Part shown: positions 27,017 to 34,921 of the stretch, piece after piece
Numbering within the stretch: position 1 is the stretch's first letter
Layout: each line of letters starts with the position of its first letter
DNA from: Akkermansia muciniphila
GTDB taxonomy: Bacteria > Verrucomicrobiota > Verrucomicrobiia > Limisphaerales > UBA1100
Assembly (NCBI GenBank): GCA_945903605.1
Contig: CAMDOH010000021.1
Location: 1 to 40,909, forward strand
Reading direction: 5' to 3'
DNA: 40,909 bases
Notes under the pieces: model-generated
Seen by the model: the letters and a program-made list of their open reading frames with translations, nothing else
Database searches by the model: none
What the model was told of the DNA's origin: nothing
Made by a program: the position numbers and the translations under genes

Positions 27017-27880
27017 ATGAAAAAAATCCGGCGAGTAAAAACAATGCAGTCCCTCGCGAAGTGCTGGGCGAAGGAAGGACTGCGTGTGTCATTCGTTCCG
27101 ACGATGGGCGCGCTGCATGCAGGGCATCTGAGTTTGATTGGCCGTGCGCGAAAACTCTGCGGCGCGCAGGGAATCGTAGTCGTGAGTCTTTTCGTCAATC
27201 CGACTCAATTCAACGACCTGCGGGATTTTCAGAAATATCCGAACCCCGTCAAAGACGATTTAAGAATGTGCGCAGATGCGGGCGTTGATTATGTCTTCAT
27301 TCCAACCGTTGCTGAGATGTACGGGGAGAAAGACAGTACACAGGTGACTGAAAACCGGCTCTCGCTACCGATGGAAGGGGCGTCGCGTCCGGGACATTTT
27401 TCCGCAGTTCTAACGATCGTCTCCAAACTGTTTAACCTGGTTCGTCCGGACATTGCTGTTTTCGGCGAGAAAGATTTTCAACAGGCCACTCTCATCCAGC
27501 AAATGGTCCGCGATTTGAATTACCCAATCAGGATTGTTGTGGCGCCAACGCTGCGAGAAGTGGATGGGCTTGCGATGAGTTCACGAAATACCCATTTGCA
27601 CGGTTCATTGCGAACACAAGCGCGCTCCTTGTGGCACTGCATCAAAAAGGCACGCCAAACTGTGCATCAATCCAGCGGCGGCATTCCGACGGAAGGCTTG
27701 CGCGGTTTGAAACATCGACTGAAACTGTTCCTCGAACAGCAGAAGGATGCTCGCGTGGATTACATTGAATTCTTTGATGAGGTCACATTGCTGCCAGTAC
27801 GAAAGGCTCAACGCGGGGATCGGATCGCGCTCGCGGTTTTCATCGGCAAGACGCGCCTGATTGATAATGCACGACTTTGA
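27017..27880 (+). CDS. panC: Pantothenate synthetase
   Basis: PanC joins pantoate and beta-alanine using ATP, the last step of vitamin B5 synthesis. The 287-residue protein carries P-T-M-G-A-L-H-A-G-H-L-S-L-I (the HIGH-type nucleotide motif), F-V-N-P-T-Q-F, G-E-K-D-F-Q-Q and M-S-S-R-N-T-H-L (the KMSKS-like loop). The ATG at 27017 was preferred over a TTG 18 nt upstream because homologues start near M-K-K-I; GAGG lies 8 nt before it. Its stop codon directly abuts the nadB start, so the two cofactor-precursor genes form an operon. Confidence 0.95.
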   Translation: MKKIRRVKTMQSLAKCWAKEGLRVSFVPTMGALHAGHLSLIGRARKLCGAQGIVVVSLFVNPTQFNDLRDFQKYPNPVKDDLRMCADAGVDYVFIPTVAEMYGEKDSTQVTENRLSLPMEGASRPGHFSAVLTIVSKLFNLVRPDIAVFGEKDFQQATLIQQMVRDLNYPIRIVVAPTLREVDGLAMSSRNTHLHGSLRTQARSLWHCIKKARQTVHQSSGGIPTEGLRGLKHRLKLFLEQQKDARVDYIEFFDEVTLLPVRKAQRGDRIALAVFIGKTRLIDNARL

Positions 27881-29500
27881 ATGAACCGTTTTGATTTCAT
27901 TGTCATCGGAAGCGGAATCGCTGGTTTGAGTTTCGCACTCAAAGCGGTGCAACAGGGCAGGGTGGCCATTCTTTGCAAGACGAGTCGTGATGAGACGAAC
28001 ACGATGTATGCCCAAGGCGGGATCGCTGCTGTGACAGGATCGGATGATTCTGCCGAATTGCATGTACGCGACACGCTCGCGGCTGGTGCCGGGTTATGCG
28101 ACGAAGCTGTGGTGCGGACAATTATCGGCGAAGGGCCGGCGCGTGTGGATGAATTGGTCAATCTCGGGATGAGATTTAGCGAAGAGGAAGGTGAATCAGC
28201 CGATGGTGAGCGCCACTACGATCTTGGCAGGGAGGGCGGCCATTCGCGACGTCGTGTGCTTCATGCAAAGGATGCTACAGGTCGTGAGATCCAGCGTGCA
28301 TTGCTGGCGGCGGTGGCCAGTCATCCCAATATACATTTCTTTGAAAATCATTTTGCGATCGATCTGATCACGACGCAGAAACTGGGGATCGCCGATGTCA
28401 ACAAATGCCTCGGCGTGTATGTGCTCGATAAGAACGCTGGGCAGGTCCGTACTTTCGCGGCGCCGGTGACGCTGCTGGCGACCGGTGGTTGCGGGAAAGT
28501 GTATTTGTACACGACGAATCCGGATGTGGCCACAGGCGACGGAGTGGCGATGGCTTACCGCGCAGGTGCGTCGATTGCGAACATGGAGTTCATTCAGTTC
28601 CATCCCACCTGCCTGTTTAATCGCAAGGCTAAATCGTTTCTGATCACCGAGGCGATTCGTGGCGAGGGTGGAATCCTCAAAAACGTCGAAGGCGTACCGT
28701 TCATGAAGGGTGTGCATCCGATGGAGTCGCTTGCGCCGCGCGACATTGTTGCGCGCGCGATTGACAGCGAGATGAAACGAACGGGTGCTGATAATATTTG
28801 TTTGGATGTGACGCACAAGTCGGCGGCTTTTCTGATCGAGCGATTTCCCAATGTGTATGCGACTTGTCTGCGGCTCGGGATCGACATCGCGCGCGAGCAG
28901 ATTCCCGTGGTGCCCGCAGCGCATTATCAGTGTGGTGGCGTGCTTGCGAATGTAGATGGGGTTACAGACATCGAGGGTTTATTGGCAGTGGGCGAAGTGG
29001 CCTGCACGGGTTTGCATGGAGCTAATCGGCTGGCAAGCAACTCGCTTTTGGAAGGGCTTGTTTGTGCTCATCGCGCGGCAGAATGGCTGCGCAAGAACCC
29101 GATTGAACGATCTGAAGCAGTGATTCCCGCCTGGCAGCGCGGCAGAGCGCAGGATCCCGATGAGTTGGTGGTGGTGTCGCATAACTGGGATGAGATCCGC
29201 CGTTGCATGTGGGATTATGTCGGAATTGTTAGGACGACGAAGCGACTGATGCGTGCGCGCAAGCGGATTGAAAACCTTCAAGACGAAATCCAGCAGTATT
29301 ACTGGGACTTCGTTGTGACAGGCGATTTGTTGGAGTTGCGCAACATCGTCACCGTCGCGGAGATGATCATCCACTCAGCGTTGCAACGGGAAGAAAGCCG
29401 CGGTTTGCACTTTAACTTGGATCATCCGCAAGCGAATCCGGCTTGGGCGCAAAGGAACACGATTTTGCACCGCGAACGGAAGCTAGAAACAATCTCTTGA
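27881..29500 (+). CDS. nadB: L-aspartate oxidase
   Basis: NadB is a flavoenzyme that oxidises L-aspartate to iminoaspartate, the first step of de novo NAD synthesis. The 539 residues fit the family. The FAD-binding dinucleotide motif G-S-G-I-A-G-L-S lies at 11-18, followed by S-R-D-E-T-N-T-M-Y-A-Q-G-G-I-A-A-V, then H-S-R-R-R-V-L-H, F-I-Q-F-H-P-T, G-E-G-G-I-L-K-N, P-A-A-H-Y-Q-C-G-G-V and H-G-A-N-R-L-A-S-N-S-L-L-E-G. The C-terminal helical domain is complete. It starts immediately after the panC stop. NadA and NadC are not in the window. Confidence 0.96.
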   Translation: MNRFDFIVIGSGIAGLSFALKAVQQGRVAILCKTSRDETNTMYAQGGIAAVTGSDDSAELHVRDTLAAGAGLCDEAVVRTIIGEGPARVDELVNLGMRFSEEEGESADGERHYDLGREGGHSRRRVLHAKDATGREIQRALLAAVASHPNIHFFENHFAIDLITTQKLGIADVNKCLGVYVLDKNAGQVRTFAAPVTLLATGGCGKVYLYTTNPDVATGDGVAMAYRAGASIANMEFIQFHPTCLFNRKAKSFLITEAIRGEGGILKNVEGVPFMKGVHPMESLAPRDIVARAIDSEMKRTGADNICLDVTHKSAAFLIERFPNVYATCLRLGIDIAREQIPVVPAAHYQCGGVLANVDGVTDIEGLLAVGEVACTGLHGANRLASNSLLEGLVCAHRAAEWLRKNPIERSEAVIPAWQRGRAQDPDELVVVSHNWDEIRRCMWDYVGIVRTTKRLMRARKRIENLQDEIQQYYWDFVVTGDLLELRNIVTVAEMIIHSALQREESRGLHFNLDHPQANPAWAQRNTILHRERKLETIS

Positions 29501-29538
29501 AAAGTCGGTTTGGAGGTCTAAGTTACGGCCTCCTGATT

Positions 29539-29613
29539 GCGCGCTTAGCTCAGTGGTAGAGCATATCCTTCACACGGATGGGGTCGGAGGTTCAATCCCT
29601 TCAGCGCGTACCA
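29539..29613 (+). tRNA. tRNA-Val, anticodon CAC
   Basis: A full cloverleaf folds: a 7-bp acceptor stem (29539-29545 with 29603-29609, one G-U pair at the end), D stem GCTC/GAGC, a 5-bp anticodon stem around the loop TTCACAC, a 5-bp variable region, T stem with loop TTCAATC, discriminator A and an encoded CCA at 29611-29613. Anticodon CAC reads GUG. A35 and C36 are the expected valine identity bases. The rest of the 165-bp gap between nadB and the kinase gene shows no clear terminator. Confidence 0.95.
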
Positions 29614-29665
29614 TCTTTATTCACCCTTCGCGGTTGTCACGGAACTCTCAGGATCAATTCCCTGT

Positions 29666-31060
29666 TTAGAGAAAGGGAAAGCGAAGGATGATGTGTTCCT
29701 TGAAACTGCCGAGAAAATTGTTCATGCCGCTGAACAAAGAGATGATTGATTCCAATCCCAGCCAAGCGACGACAATGGCGGCAACGAAGGCATGGTCGCG
29801 TTGATGTAGCGGGATGCTATTGGCAAGAGACTTCATCCAATCCGGTGCGATGATTTCCAAAGCCGAAACGGATGTGGGAACTCGGTTCGTGTTGATTGAT
29901 GTGGCGCTGCCGGCCTTTATCCAGTTGCGAATCTGCTTTGCAGATTGCGGGCGATCCAACGGTTTCTTCGCCAGACAGGATTGGATAATCTCTGCGATGT
30001 GCGGCGGGACGGTGTTGGGGAGATTGAATTCTGCGAGGCGATCGGCGATGGGCACCGGTGGCTCGGACTTAACTTGAGCGAAAATATCTCCGCTGTAAAA
30101 AGGCGGTTTGGAAGTGAGCAATTCGTAGAGTGAGGATCCGAGCGCGTAGATGTCGTCTGTAGGCGATGGGGTCTCGCCGCGCATTTGTTGTGGGCTCATA
30201 TAGACCATTGTGCCGCTGGCGTCGGACTCAGTAGCCGCTCGTCCCCGTGAATCGACCATGCTGGCTGCGATGCCAAAGTCGGCGAGTTTGAGTTGGCCTT
30301 CGCGCGTGAGCATCATGTTCGCCGGCTTGAGATCGCGATGAATGATGAGCTGCCGGTGTGCGTGATCAAGAGCGTCGCAAAGTTGGAGGACGATGGGAGC
30401 TAACTCCAGCCAAGTGAAAATCTGGTGGGGTCTGGAGTGTCGCATGACGCCTAAATCGGAGCCGTCGATGAATTCCATACTGATGAGCGGCTGCTCGCCG
30501 ACGGGCTGGATGAAGTCGTGGATGCGGACGACGTGTGGGTGGCTGATTTTGCGACTCTTTTGGACTTCGCGTTTGAGGTCGCTGAGGGCGATTTCATCGG
30601 CTGCCAATTCGGGAGGCAATCGTTTGATGGCAATATTTTCTTCGAGTTCCTGATCCCAAGCGAGCCAGACTACCCCGCGACCGCCGCGACCCAATTGTCG
30701 GATGAGCGTGAATCGTCCTCCGCCAAGATGCTGGTTTGCGGTCAATCCATCATTCTGTTCGCGGTGAAAATTCAGGAACAGGTTACCAATTTGGATGGGT
30801 TGGTTCGGCTGCAGAATCACGCGGCTGCTGATGGGATTGCCGTCAACGAGTGTGCCTGTTGAACTGCCCAAATCTTCGATTTCAATCGAATTAACGGTCA
30901 CCAAAAGTCGAGCGTGTTGACGGGATGAGAATTCGCTGGGCACTTGGATGGTGCACGTATCGTCACGGCCGATGATATATTCACCTTCATTGACCAGAAA
31001 TTCGCTGACGACTTCGCCGTTCTCCTTTTGGACGTAGACTCTTGTCGTGGTTGGTAGCAT
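29666..31060 (-). CDS. FHA-domain Ser/Thr protein kinase with C-terminal membrane anchor
   Basis: The 464-residue protein (start M-L-P-T-T-T-R) has an FHA domain at about 25-95 (E-Y-I-I-G-R-D, S-S-R-Q-H-A-R, L-G-S-S-T-G-T-L) and a Hanks-type kinase domain at about 115-385: glycine loop G-R-G-G-R-G at 124-129, catalytic Lys146, H-R-D-L-K-P-A-N-M with Asp242, D-F-G at 260-262 and an S-P-Q-Q in place of A-P-E. A hydrophobic helix at about 423-443 probably anchors it in the membrane. FHA domains bind phosphothreonine, so the kinase could recognise its own product or its partner. It is divergent from the FHA-FHA-GAF gene, suggesting a shared regulatory region and a common pathway. All catalytic residues are present. 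Confidence 0.92.
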   Translation of the reverse strand: MLPTTTRVYVQKENGEVVSEFLVNEGEYIIGRDDTCTIQVPSEFSSRQHARLLVTVNSIEIEDLGSSTGTLVDGNPISSRVILQPNQPIQIGNLFLNFHREQNDGLTANQHLGGGRFTLIRQLGRGGRGVVWLAWDQELEENIAIKRLPPELAADEIALSDLKREVQKSRKISHPHVVRIHDFIQPVGEQPLISMEFIDGSDLGVMRHSRPHQIFTWLELAPIVLQLCDALDHAHRQLIIHRDLKPANMMLTREGQLKLADFGIAASMVDSRGRAATESDASGTMVYMSPQQMRGETPSPTDDIYALGSSLYELLTSKPPFYSGDIFAQVKSEPPVPIADRLAEFNLPNTVPPHIAEIIQSCLAKKPLDRPQSAKQIRNWIKAGSATSINTNRVPTSVSALEIIAPDWMKSLANSIPLHQRDHAFVAAIVVAWLGLESIISLFSGMNNFLGSFKEHIILRFPFL

Positions 31061-31180
31061 CGATGGGTTCCCGAATACGATTCGCACGTTAGCGCACCTT
31101 TGTTTGAATCCTCAAGTATTTTGCCGTGACTAAATAAACGGTGCATACCAAGTGATGGCACATTATGTTTCTGTGCACGG

Positions 31181-32617
31181 ATGATACAATTCACGGTCAA
31201 TACCGGCGATGAATCAAGATCGATTCAGGTCGATGCTCTTGAGGCATTCATTGGCAGGCCAAATGACGATAGGCCAATCGATGTGGACCTTTCACCCGAT
31301 GGCAACGTTTCACGGGTTCATGCGCGCGTGTGGTTGGAGAATGGTTTTCTGAAGATTGAAGACTTGGGTAGTTCGCAAGGCACTCAGGTCAATAGCTCGC
31401 CACTGAAAAAGATCTTGGTAATCCGGCCAGCGGATCGAATTAAGATTGGCGATTCAATTTTGTTCGCGCGTCTTGGCCCACCGCGGCCAAAAGATGCGCC
31501 CAAGGTGGAACGAGCACCGGTGGCGAAACCGCCAACACCGAAAATCAATCCATCAATACCGGCTGAAACGGGTGTCGGGATACAGATTGAAGTGGAACAG
31601 AATGGTGAAACGAAGCGATTTTCCATTCCAAAAGAAGAAGCGTTCATCGGGAGAAAGAATGAGAGTCATCCAATCGATGTGGATTTGACCGGCGACTTAA
31701 ATGTGTCGCGAATTCATGCGCGTATTTGGGTTTCTCAGGGAAAATGTTGGGTTGAGGATTTGCAAAGTTCTCATGGCACGCAATTGAATGGTGAGAATAT
31801 TGGCGGCCTCAAGGTGATTAGCACGACGGATATCATCGAGATTGGCAGTTACCGCTTGAAGGTGAGTATCGGCGGCGGTCTGCAATCGAATCCAGAATTG
31901 GCCCAGACAGCGGGCGCGCAACAATCTTCAACAGCAGGCGGGAATGTGCCGTTGCTACAGTTCTATCCTGTGTACAAGGAGGTTTCTTATCGTTACTTCG
32001 CGCCGGAGAATCGTAACGCCGATCAGATGTCCAATTATTATTCCACGATCAAATCACCGATTGGCATGGTGCTTGTGGAGCGAGAGTGTTCGATGAATAT
32101 CGGAGAGTGGCCGGCATTGGCCAACCCCCATAAAGCGCAGACACTTTTGAAAGGGTTAGTCGAATTTCCATTGAAATTGGCGAGTGCAACGGACGTGGCA
32201 GGCGTTTGCACTCTGGCAGTCGAGCATTTGGTGAAAGTCATGCCGGGCATTTCGCGCGCATCGGTTTTCCTAATCGACAGTAATGATTCACGACTCATGC
32301 TCAAGGCTCACCAACCCTCGCTCAAGCCCTCGGTCAGCGAGACGCTGATGCATCGCGCGTTCGATTCGAAGAATCTGGCAATCTGGCATCAAGCCGACCC
32401 AACCGAGTGTGTGCAGCGCATGAGCATTCACACAGGGATTTACGCGCCGATAGTCGGGTGCGACAGGGAGATTGGAATGCTTTGCCTCGACAGCACGGAT
32501 CAGAAATTAGAACTGCTCGATGAAGATGCCGTGTTTGCGGCTGCGATCGCGCTGCAATTGGGCGCATTCCTACAGCAGAAATTTGCCGCGAAGGAATCTA
32601 TTTGGACAGGCTGGTGA
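31181..32617 (+). CDS. Tandem FHA domains plus GAF domain signalling protein
   Basis: The 478-residue protein carries two FHA domains (about 1-97 and 134-231), each with F-I-G-R, V-S-R-x-H-A-R and S-S-x-G-T-Q, linked by a Pro/Lys-rich spacer. The FHA units are very similar to each other, spaced 132 residues, pointing to internal duplication. A GAF domain (about 325-478) follows, with I-S-R-A-S-V-F-L-I-D and G-M-L-C-L-D-S motifs, a small-ligand or signal sensor. No output domain such as a kinase or cyclase is present, so it is probably an adaptor. It shares a 120-bp divergent gap with the FHA-kinase gene, whose product could phosphorylate a ligand for it; this is inference. No Shine-Dalgarno is visible before the ATG. 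Confidence 0.88.
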   Translation: MIQFTVNTGDESRSIQVDALEAFIGRPNDDRPIDVDLSPDGNVSRVHARVWLENGFLKIEDLGSSQGTQVNSSPLKKILVIRPADRIKIGDSILFARLGPPRPKDAPKVERAPVAKPPTPKINPSIPAETGVGIQIEVEQNGETKRFSIPKEEAFIGRKNESHPIDVDLTGDLNVSRIHARIWVSQGKCWVEDLQSSHGTQLNGENIGGLKVISTTDIIEIGSYRLKVSIGGGLQSNPELAQTAGAQQSSTAGGNVPLLQFYPVYKEVSYRYFAPENRNADQMSNYYSTIKSPIGMVLVERECSMNIGEWPALANPHKAQTLLKGLVEFPLKLASATDVAGVCTLAVEHLVKVMPGISRASVFLIDSNDSRLMLKAHQPSLKPSVSETLMHRAFDSKNLAIWHQADPTECVQRMSIHTGIYAPIVGCDREIGMLCLDSTDQKLELLDEDAVFAAAIALQLGAFLQQKFAAKESIWTGW

Positions 32618-32632
32618 CGCGTTTAGCGTCGC
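32614..32632. terminator. Hairpin spanning both stop codons of the FHA-GAF and Sel1 genes
   Basis: A 7-bp stem with one wobble (32614-32620 with 32626-32632) closes a 5-nt loop and contains the stop codons of the converging genes. There is no T tract on either side, so bidirectional termination is possible but unproven. Confidence 0.3.
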
Positions 32633-33339
32633 AAGCGATTCGATGTGGAGCCAGTGTACTTTGGAGCTGGCTCAGGCGCTTTCAGTTTGGGGCGCGGCTT
32701 GTATTTCTCTTTCAACTCAAAATCATCGATGAACGCTCGTGACATACGCTGGCCTTGCGCAATTTCTTCGCGAGTGAGGTAAAACGCCATGTTGTCGCGC
32801 GCTATTGCTGCACCTTCAAATCCATGCGATGCCGCCAACGACCACCAGCGATACGCCTCGACTTTGCTTTTTTGCGTGCCCATCCCATTGGCAAAGCAGA
32901 GTGCCAGATTGAATTGTGCATTGGGATAATTTTGCTGTGCCGACTTGTTGAACCATTTGTATGCCTCGCGAAAATCCAATGGCCTTCCAATTCCTTGGAG
33001 ATAAATGACGCCCAAATTGTGCTGATGTAGCGGGTCGCCCCTTTCTGCATTTTCGCGCGTGAGTCGGACGAAATCCTGAAATACTCGCATCGCTTCTTCA
33101 ATGTCTGCTTGAGTCAAACGCGGTACAGTAGGCGCATTGGTTCCGCCTCCTGGTGCATTGGTGTTCGCAGGCGGTGCGTTTGTATTGGCAATGGGCAGCC
33201 CTGTATTGGGATCAACTGCTGGAGCTGCTCCGCCCCCACCGGGAGGCGCTGGCGGATTCTGACTGAGAAGCAACAATGGGAAAGCACCCAGTAGAAACAA
33301 CAAGAGAATACACCGCCCGTGTTTTTTTTGCTCAAACAT
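32623..33339 (-). CDS. Secreted Sel1-repeat protein
   Basis: The 238-residue protein starts with a signal-peptide-like segment (R-C-I-L-L-L-F-L-L-G-A-F-P-L-L-L-L) and a Pro/Gly/Ala/Asn-rich linker (about 32-75) that looks disordered. Sel1-type helical repeats follow at about 100-185, with N-L-G-V-I-Y-L-Q-G-I-G, A-Y-K-W-F-N-K-S-A and A-Q-F-N-L-A-L-C-F-A-N-G-M-G then A-Y-R-W-W-S-L-A-A. Sel1 repeats bind proteins and often act in signalling or envelope assembly. The start at 33339 is one of the few in the window with an AAGGAG box. It follows the convergent FHA-FHA-GAF gene, but there is no direct evidence they work together. Confidence 0.85.
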   Translation of the reverse strand: MFEQKKHGRCILLLFLLGAFPLLLLSQNPPAPPGGGGAAPAVDPNTGLPIANTNAPPANTNAPGGGTNAPTVPRLTQADIEEAMRVFQDFVRLTRENAERGDPLHQHNLGVIYLQGIGRPLDFREAYKWFNKSAQQNYPNAQFNLALCFANGMGTQKSKVEAYRWWSLAASHGFEGAAIARDNMAFYLTREEIAQGQRMSRAFIDDFELKEKYKPRPKLKAPEPAPKYTGSTSNRLRR

Positions 33340-33346
33340 CGATTGA

Positions 33347-33352
33347 CTCCTT
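33347..33352 (-). promoter_or_regulatory. Strong Shine-Dalgarno of the Sel1 gene
   Basis: AAGGAG (minus strand) lies 7 nt before the ATG at 33339. It fixes that Met rather than one 30 nt further upstream as the start. Most other genes here have no comparable box. Confidence 0.75.
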
Positions 33353-33432
33353 AACGTCCATTCAACCAAAGCTGCCGTTTTGATTCAAGACTTATTCACA
33401 ATTTGCCTTCACCCTCTGAATATCATTTTTCC

Positions 33433-33473
33433 GGTAGGTTCCGATTTTGTCGGCAAGGGTCTGTACGGCTACC
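33433..33473. other. Possible structured element in the Sel1/symporter divergent gap
   Basis: The gap 33340-33576 (237 bp) holds no gene. GGTAG at 33433-33437 pairs with CTACC at 33469-33473, and CCGA at 33441-33444 pairs with TCGG at 33450-33453 inside it. This lies about 95 nt upstream of the Sel1 start, in its likely leader. No known riboswitch consensus was recognised, and short stems of this size occur by chance. Confidence 0.2.
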
Positions 33474-33576
33474 CTACTGCGAATACAACAATTGTGATAG
33501 TGCATTCTATTGATTGCCGGATTCTCGTTCAGCCGATTCGATGGCAAGCGGCGGGAGTTTCAGTTAAAACAATCTC

Positions 33577-34920
33577 ATGAACAGCAACGCCGGTTCAGCC
33601 TCCATTTCCACAGATCGATTGGCCACACGCATCCTTTGGGGTTTGGTGATAGGCATCGTGTTGGGTCTGTTAGCGCGCTGGTTGAGCAGTGCCGTTCCAT
33701 CTACAGATAAACAAATCCAGTGGCTTGCCGTGCAAGTGCTCGACCCCATCGGCAAGGTTTTTCTGCGTCTGTTGTTTTTCGTTGTTGTTCCGCTCGTGTT
33801 CGCTTCGTTGGCATTGGGCGTATTGCAACTCGGTCGACTCGATAAACTTGGCAAGATGGCCGCTTGGACCTTCCTCATCTTTGCCATCAACATGGCGGTC
33901 GGTGTGGTACTCGGTCTCGTATTGATGAACTTGGTTGATCCCGGCAGCCGATTGGATGAAGTCACCCAAAAACGGATGCTTGCGCAGTTCGGACAAGGTG
34001 CCATCGAAGCGAAAGAAAAAGCGGCCCAACTCACCGGCCTGAGCTTCGACTCCATCGTCGAGATGTTCTTGCCGCGCAATATTCTGCGCAGCGTGGTGGA
34101 CTTCGATCTGTTGCCAATGATTCTCTTCGCCCTGCTTTTTGGTATGGCGGGCACTACTCTGGCGACATCACGGAGACAATCCCTTTCTGAATCACTCGAG
34201 ACCCTCATCGAAGTGATGACGCGGATCGTGCATTGGGCCTTGATGCTCGCCCCCATTGCTGTGCCCGCCATGATATTTAGCGTCACTGTAAAATTCGGCC
34301 TCGAATTTCTGCAGTCGCTGGCTTGGTTTGTCGGAGTCGTGCTCGTCGCGATGGTCTTTCAACTATTCATCGTGATGTCCGCATTGCTTAAGATTGGCGC
34401 GGGCCGATCTCCCGTGATTTTCTTCCGCGCCATCCGCACCATCCTCATCACCGCATTTTCGACCAGTTCGAGCAACGCCACGCTCCCCACCACTATCCAA
34501 GTGAGCCGAGATAAGCTGGGCATTTCGCCCAGCACCGCTGGGTTCGTCCTGCCACTCGGTGCGACGATGAACATGAGCGGCACCGCGTTGTACGAAGGGT
34601 GTGTTGTCCTGTTCGTCGCCCAAATCTACGGCATCGATTTATCCATAGCGCAGCAAGCAACCCTCGTTCTCCTCGCTGTGCTGAGCGCAGTCGCCGTCGC
34701 AGGAGTCCCCGGCGCATCGTTGCCGCTCATTGTCGGATTACTTGTCAACTTTGGTCTGCCCGGCGAAGGCGTGGCGATGATCCTCGGCATCGATCGGTTG
34801 CTCGACATGGCGCGCACCGTTCTGAATGTCGCAGGCGATGTCGTAACAGCCTGTATCGTAGATAAACGCCTCGGCATGAGTTCTGCCGATCTGGCGCCAG
34901 AAGTTTCAGGTGCCGGTTGA
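33577..34920 (+). CDS. Dicarboxylate/amino acid:cation symporter (DAACS/GltP family)
   Basis: The 447-residue membrane protein carries the DAACS core: F-L-R-L-L-F-F-V-V-V-P-L-V-F, the serine-rich reentrant loop A-F-S-T-S-S-S-N-A-T-L-P, G-F-V-L-P-L-G-A-T-M-N-M-S-G-T-A-L-Y-E (the NMxGT cation motif) and D-M-A-R-T-V-L-N-V-A-G-D near the end. These transporters import glutamate, aspartate or C4-dicarboxylates with Na+ or H+. An insertion at about 125-155 lengthens the loop between early helices, as in many bacterial members. The ATG at 33577 has no Shine-Dalgarno. It converges with the PQQ-propeller gene, the stop codons being 1 nt apart. Confidence 0.94.
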   Translation: MNSNAGSASISTDRLATRILWGLVIGIVLGLLARWLSSAVPSTDKQIQWLAVQVLDPIGKVFLRLLFFVVVPLVFASLALGVLQLGRLDKLGKMAAWTFLIFAINMAVGVVLGLVLMNLVDPGSRLDEVTQKRMLAQFGQGAIEAKEKAAQLTGLSFDSIVEMFLPRNILRSVVDFDLLPMILFALLFGMAGTTLATSRRQSLSESLETLIEVMTRIVHWALMLAPIAVPAMIFSVTVKFGLEFLQSLAWFVGVVLVAMVFQLFIVMSALLKIGAGRSPVIFFRAIRTILITAFSTSSSNATLPTTIQVSRDKLGISPSTAGFVLPLGATMNMSGTALYEGCVVLFVAQIYGIDLSIAQQATLVLLAVLSAVAVAGVPGASLPLIVGLLVNFGLPGEGVAMILGIDRLLDMARTVLNVAGDVVTACIVDKRLGMSSADLAPEVSGAG

Positions 34921-34921
34921 T

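Noticed and set aside
26490-27092. 200-codon upstream extension of the glycerate kinase frame
   Set aside because: It runs through the glutaredoxin and panC genes on the other strand, and the family N-terminus (A-P-D-K-Y-K-G) begins directly after the ATG at 26489.
29513-29534. Hairpin GGAGG/CCTCC before the tRNA
   Set aside because: Five base pairs, a long loop and no T tract; not supportable as a terminator or regulator.
33431-33475. Known riboswitch (c-di-GMP, TPP, fluoride type) in the Sel1 leader
   Set aside because: None of the consensus motifs I know is present; only short stems were found, so no riboswitch is claimed.
33380-33580. 66-codon plus-strand frame in the divergent gap before the symporter
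   Set aside because: No ribosome site, no signal peptide or family pattern, and it ends inside the symporter start.
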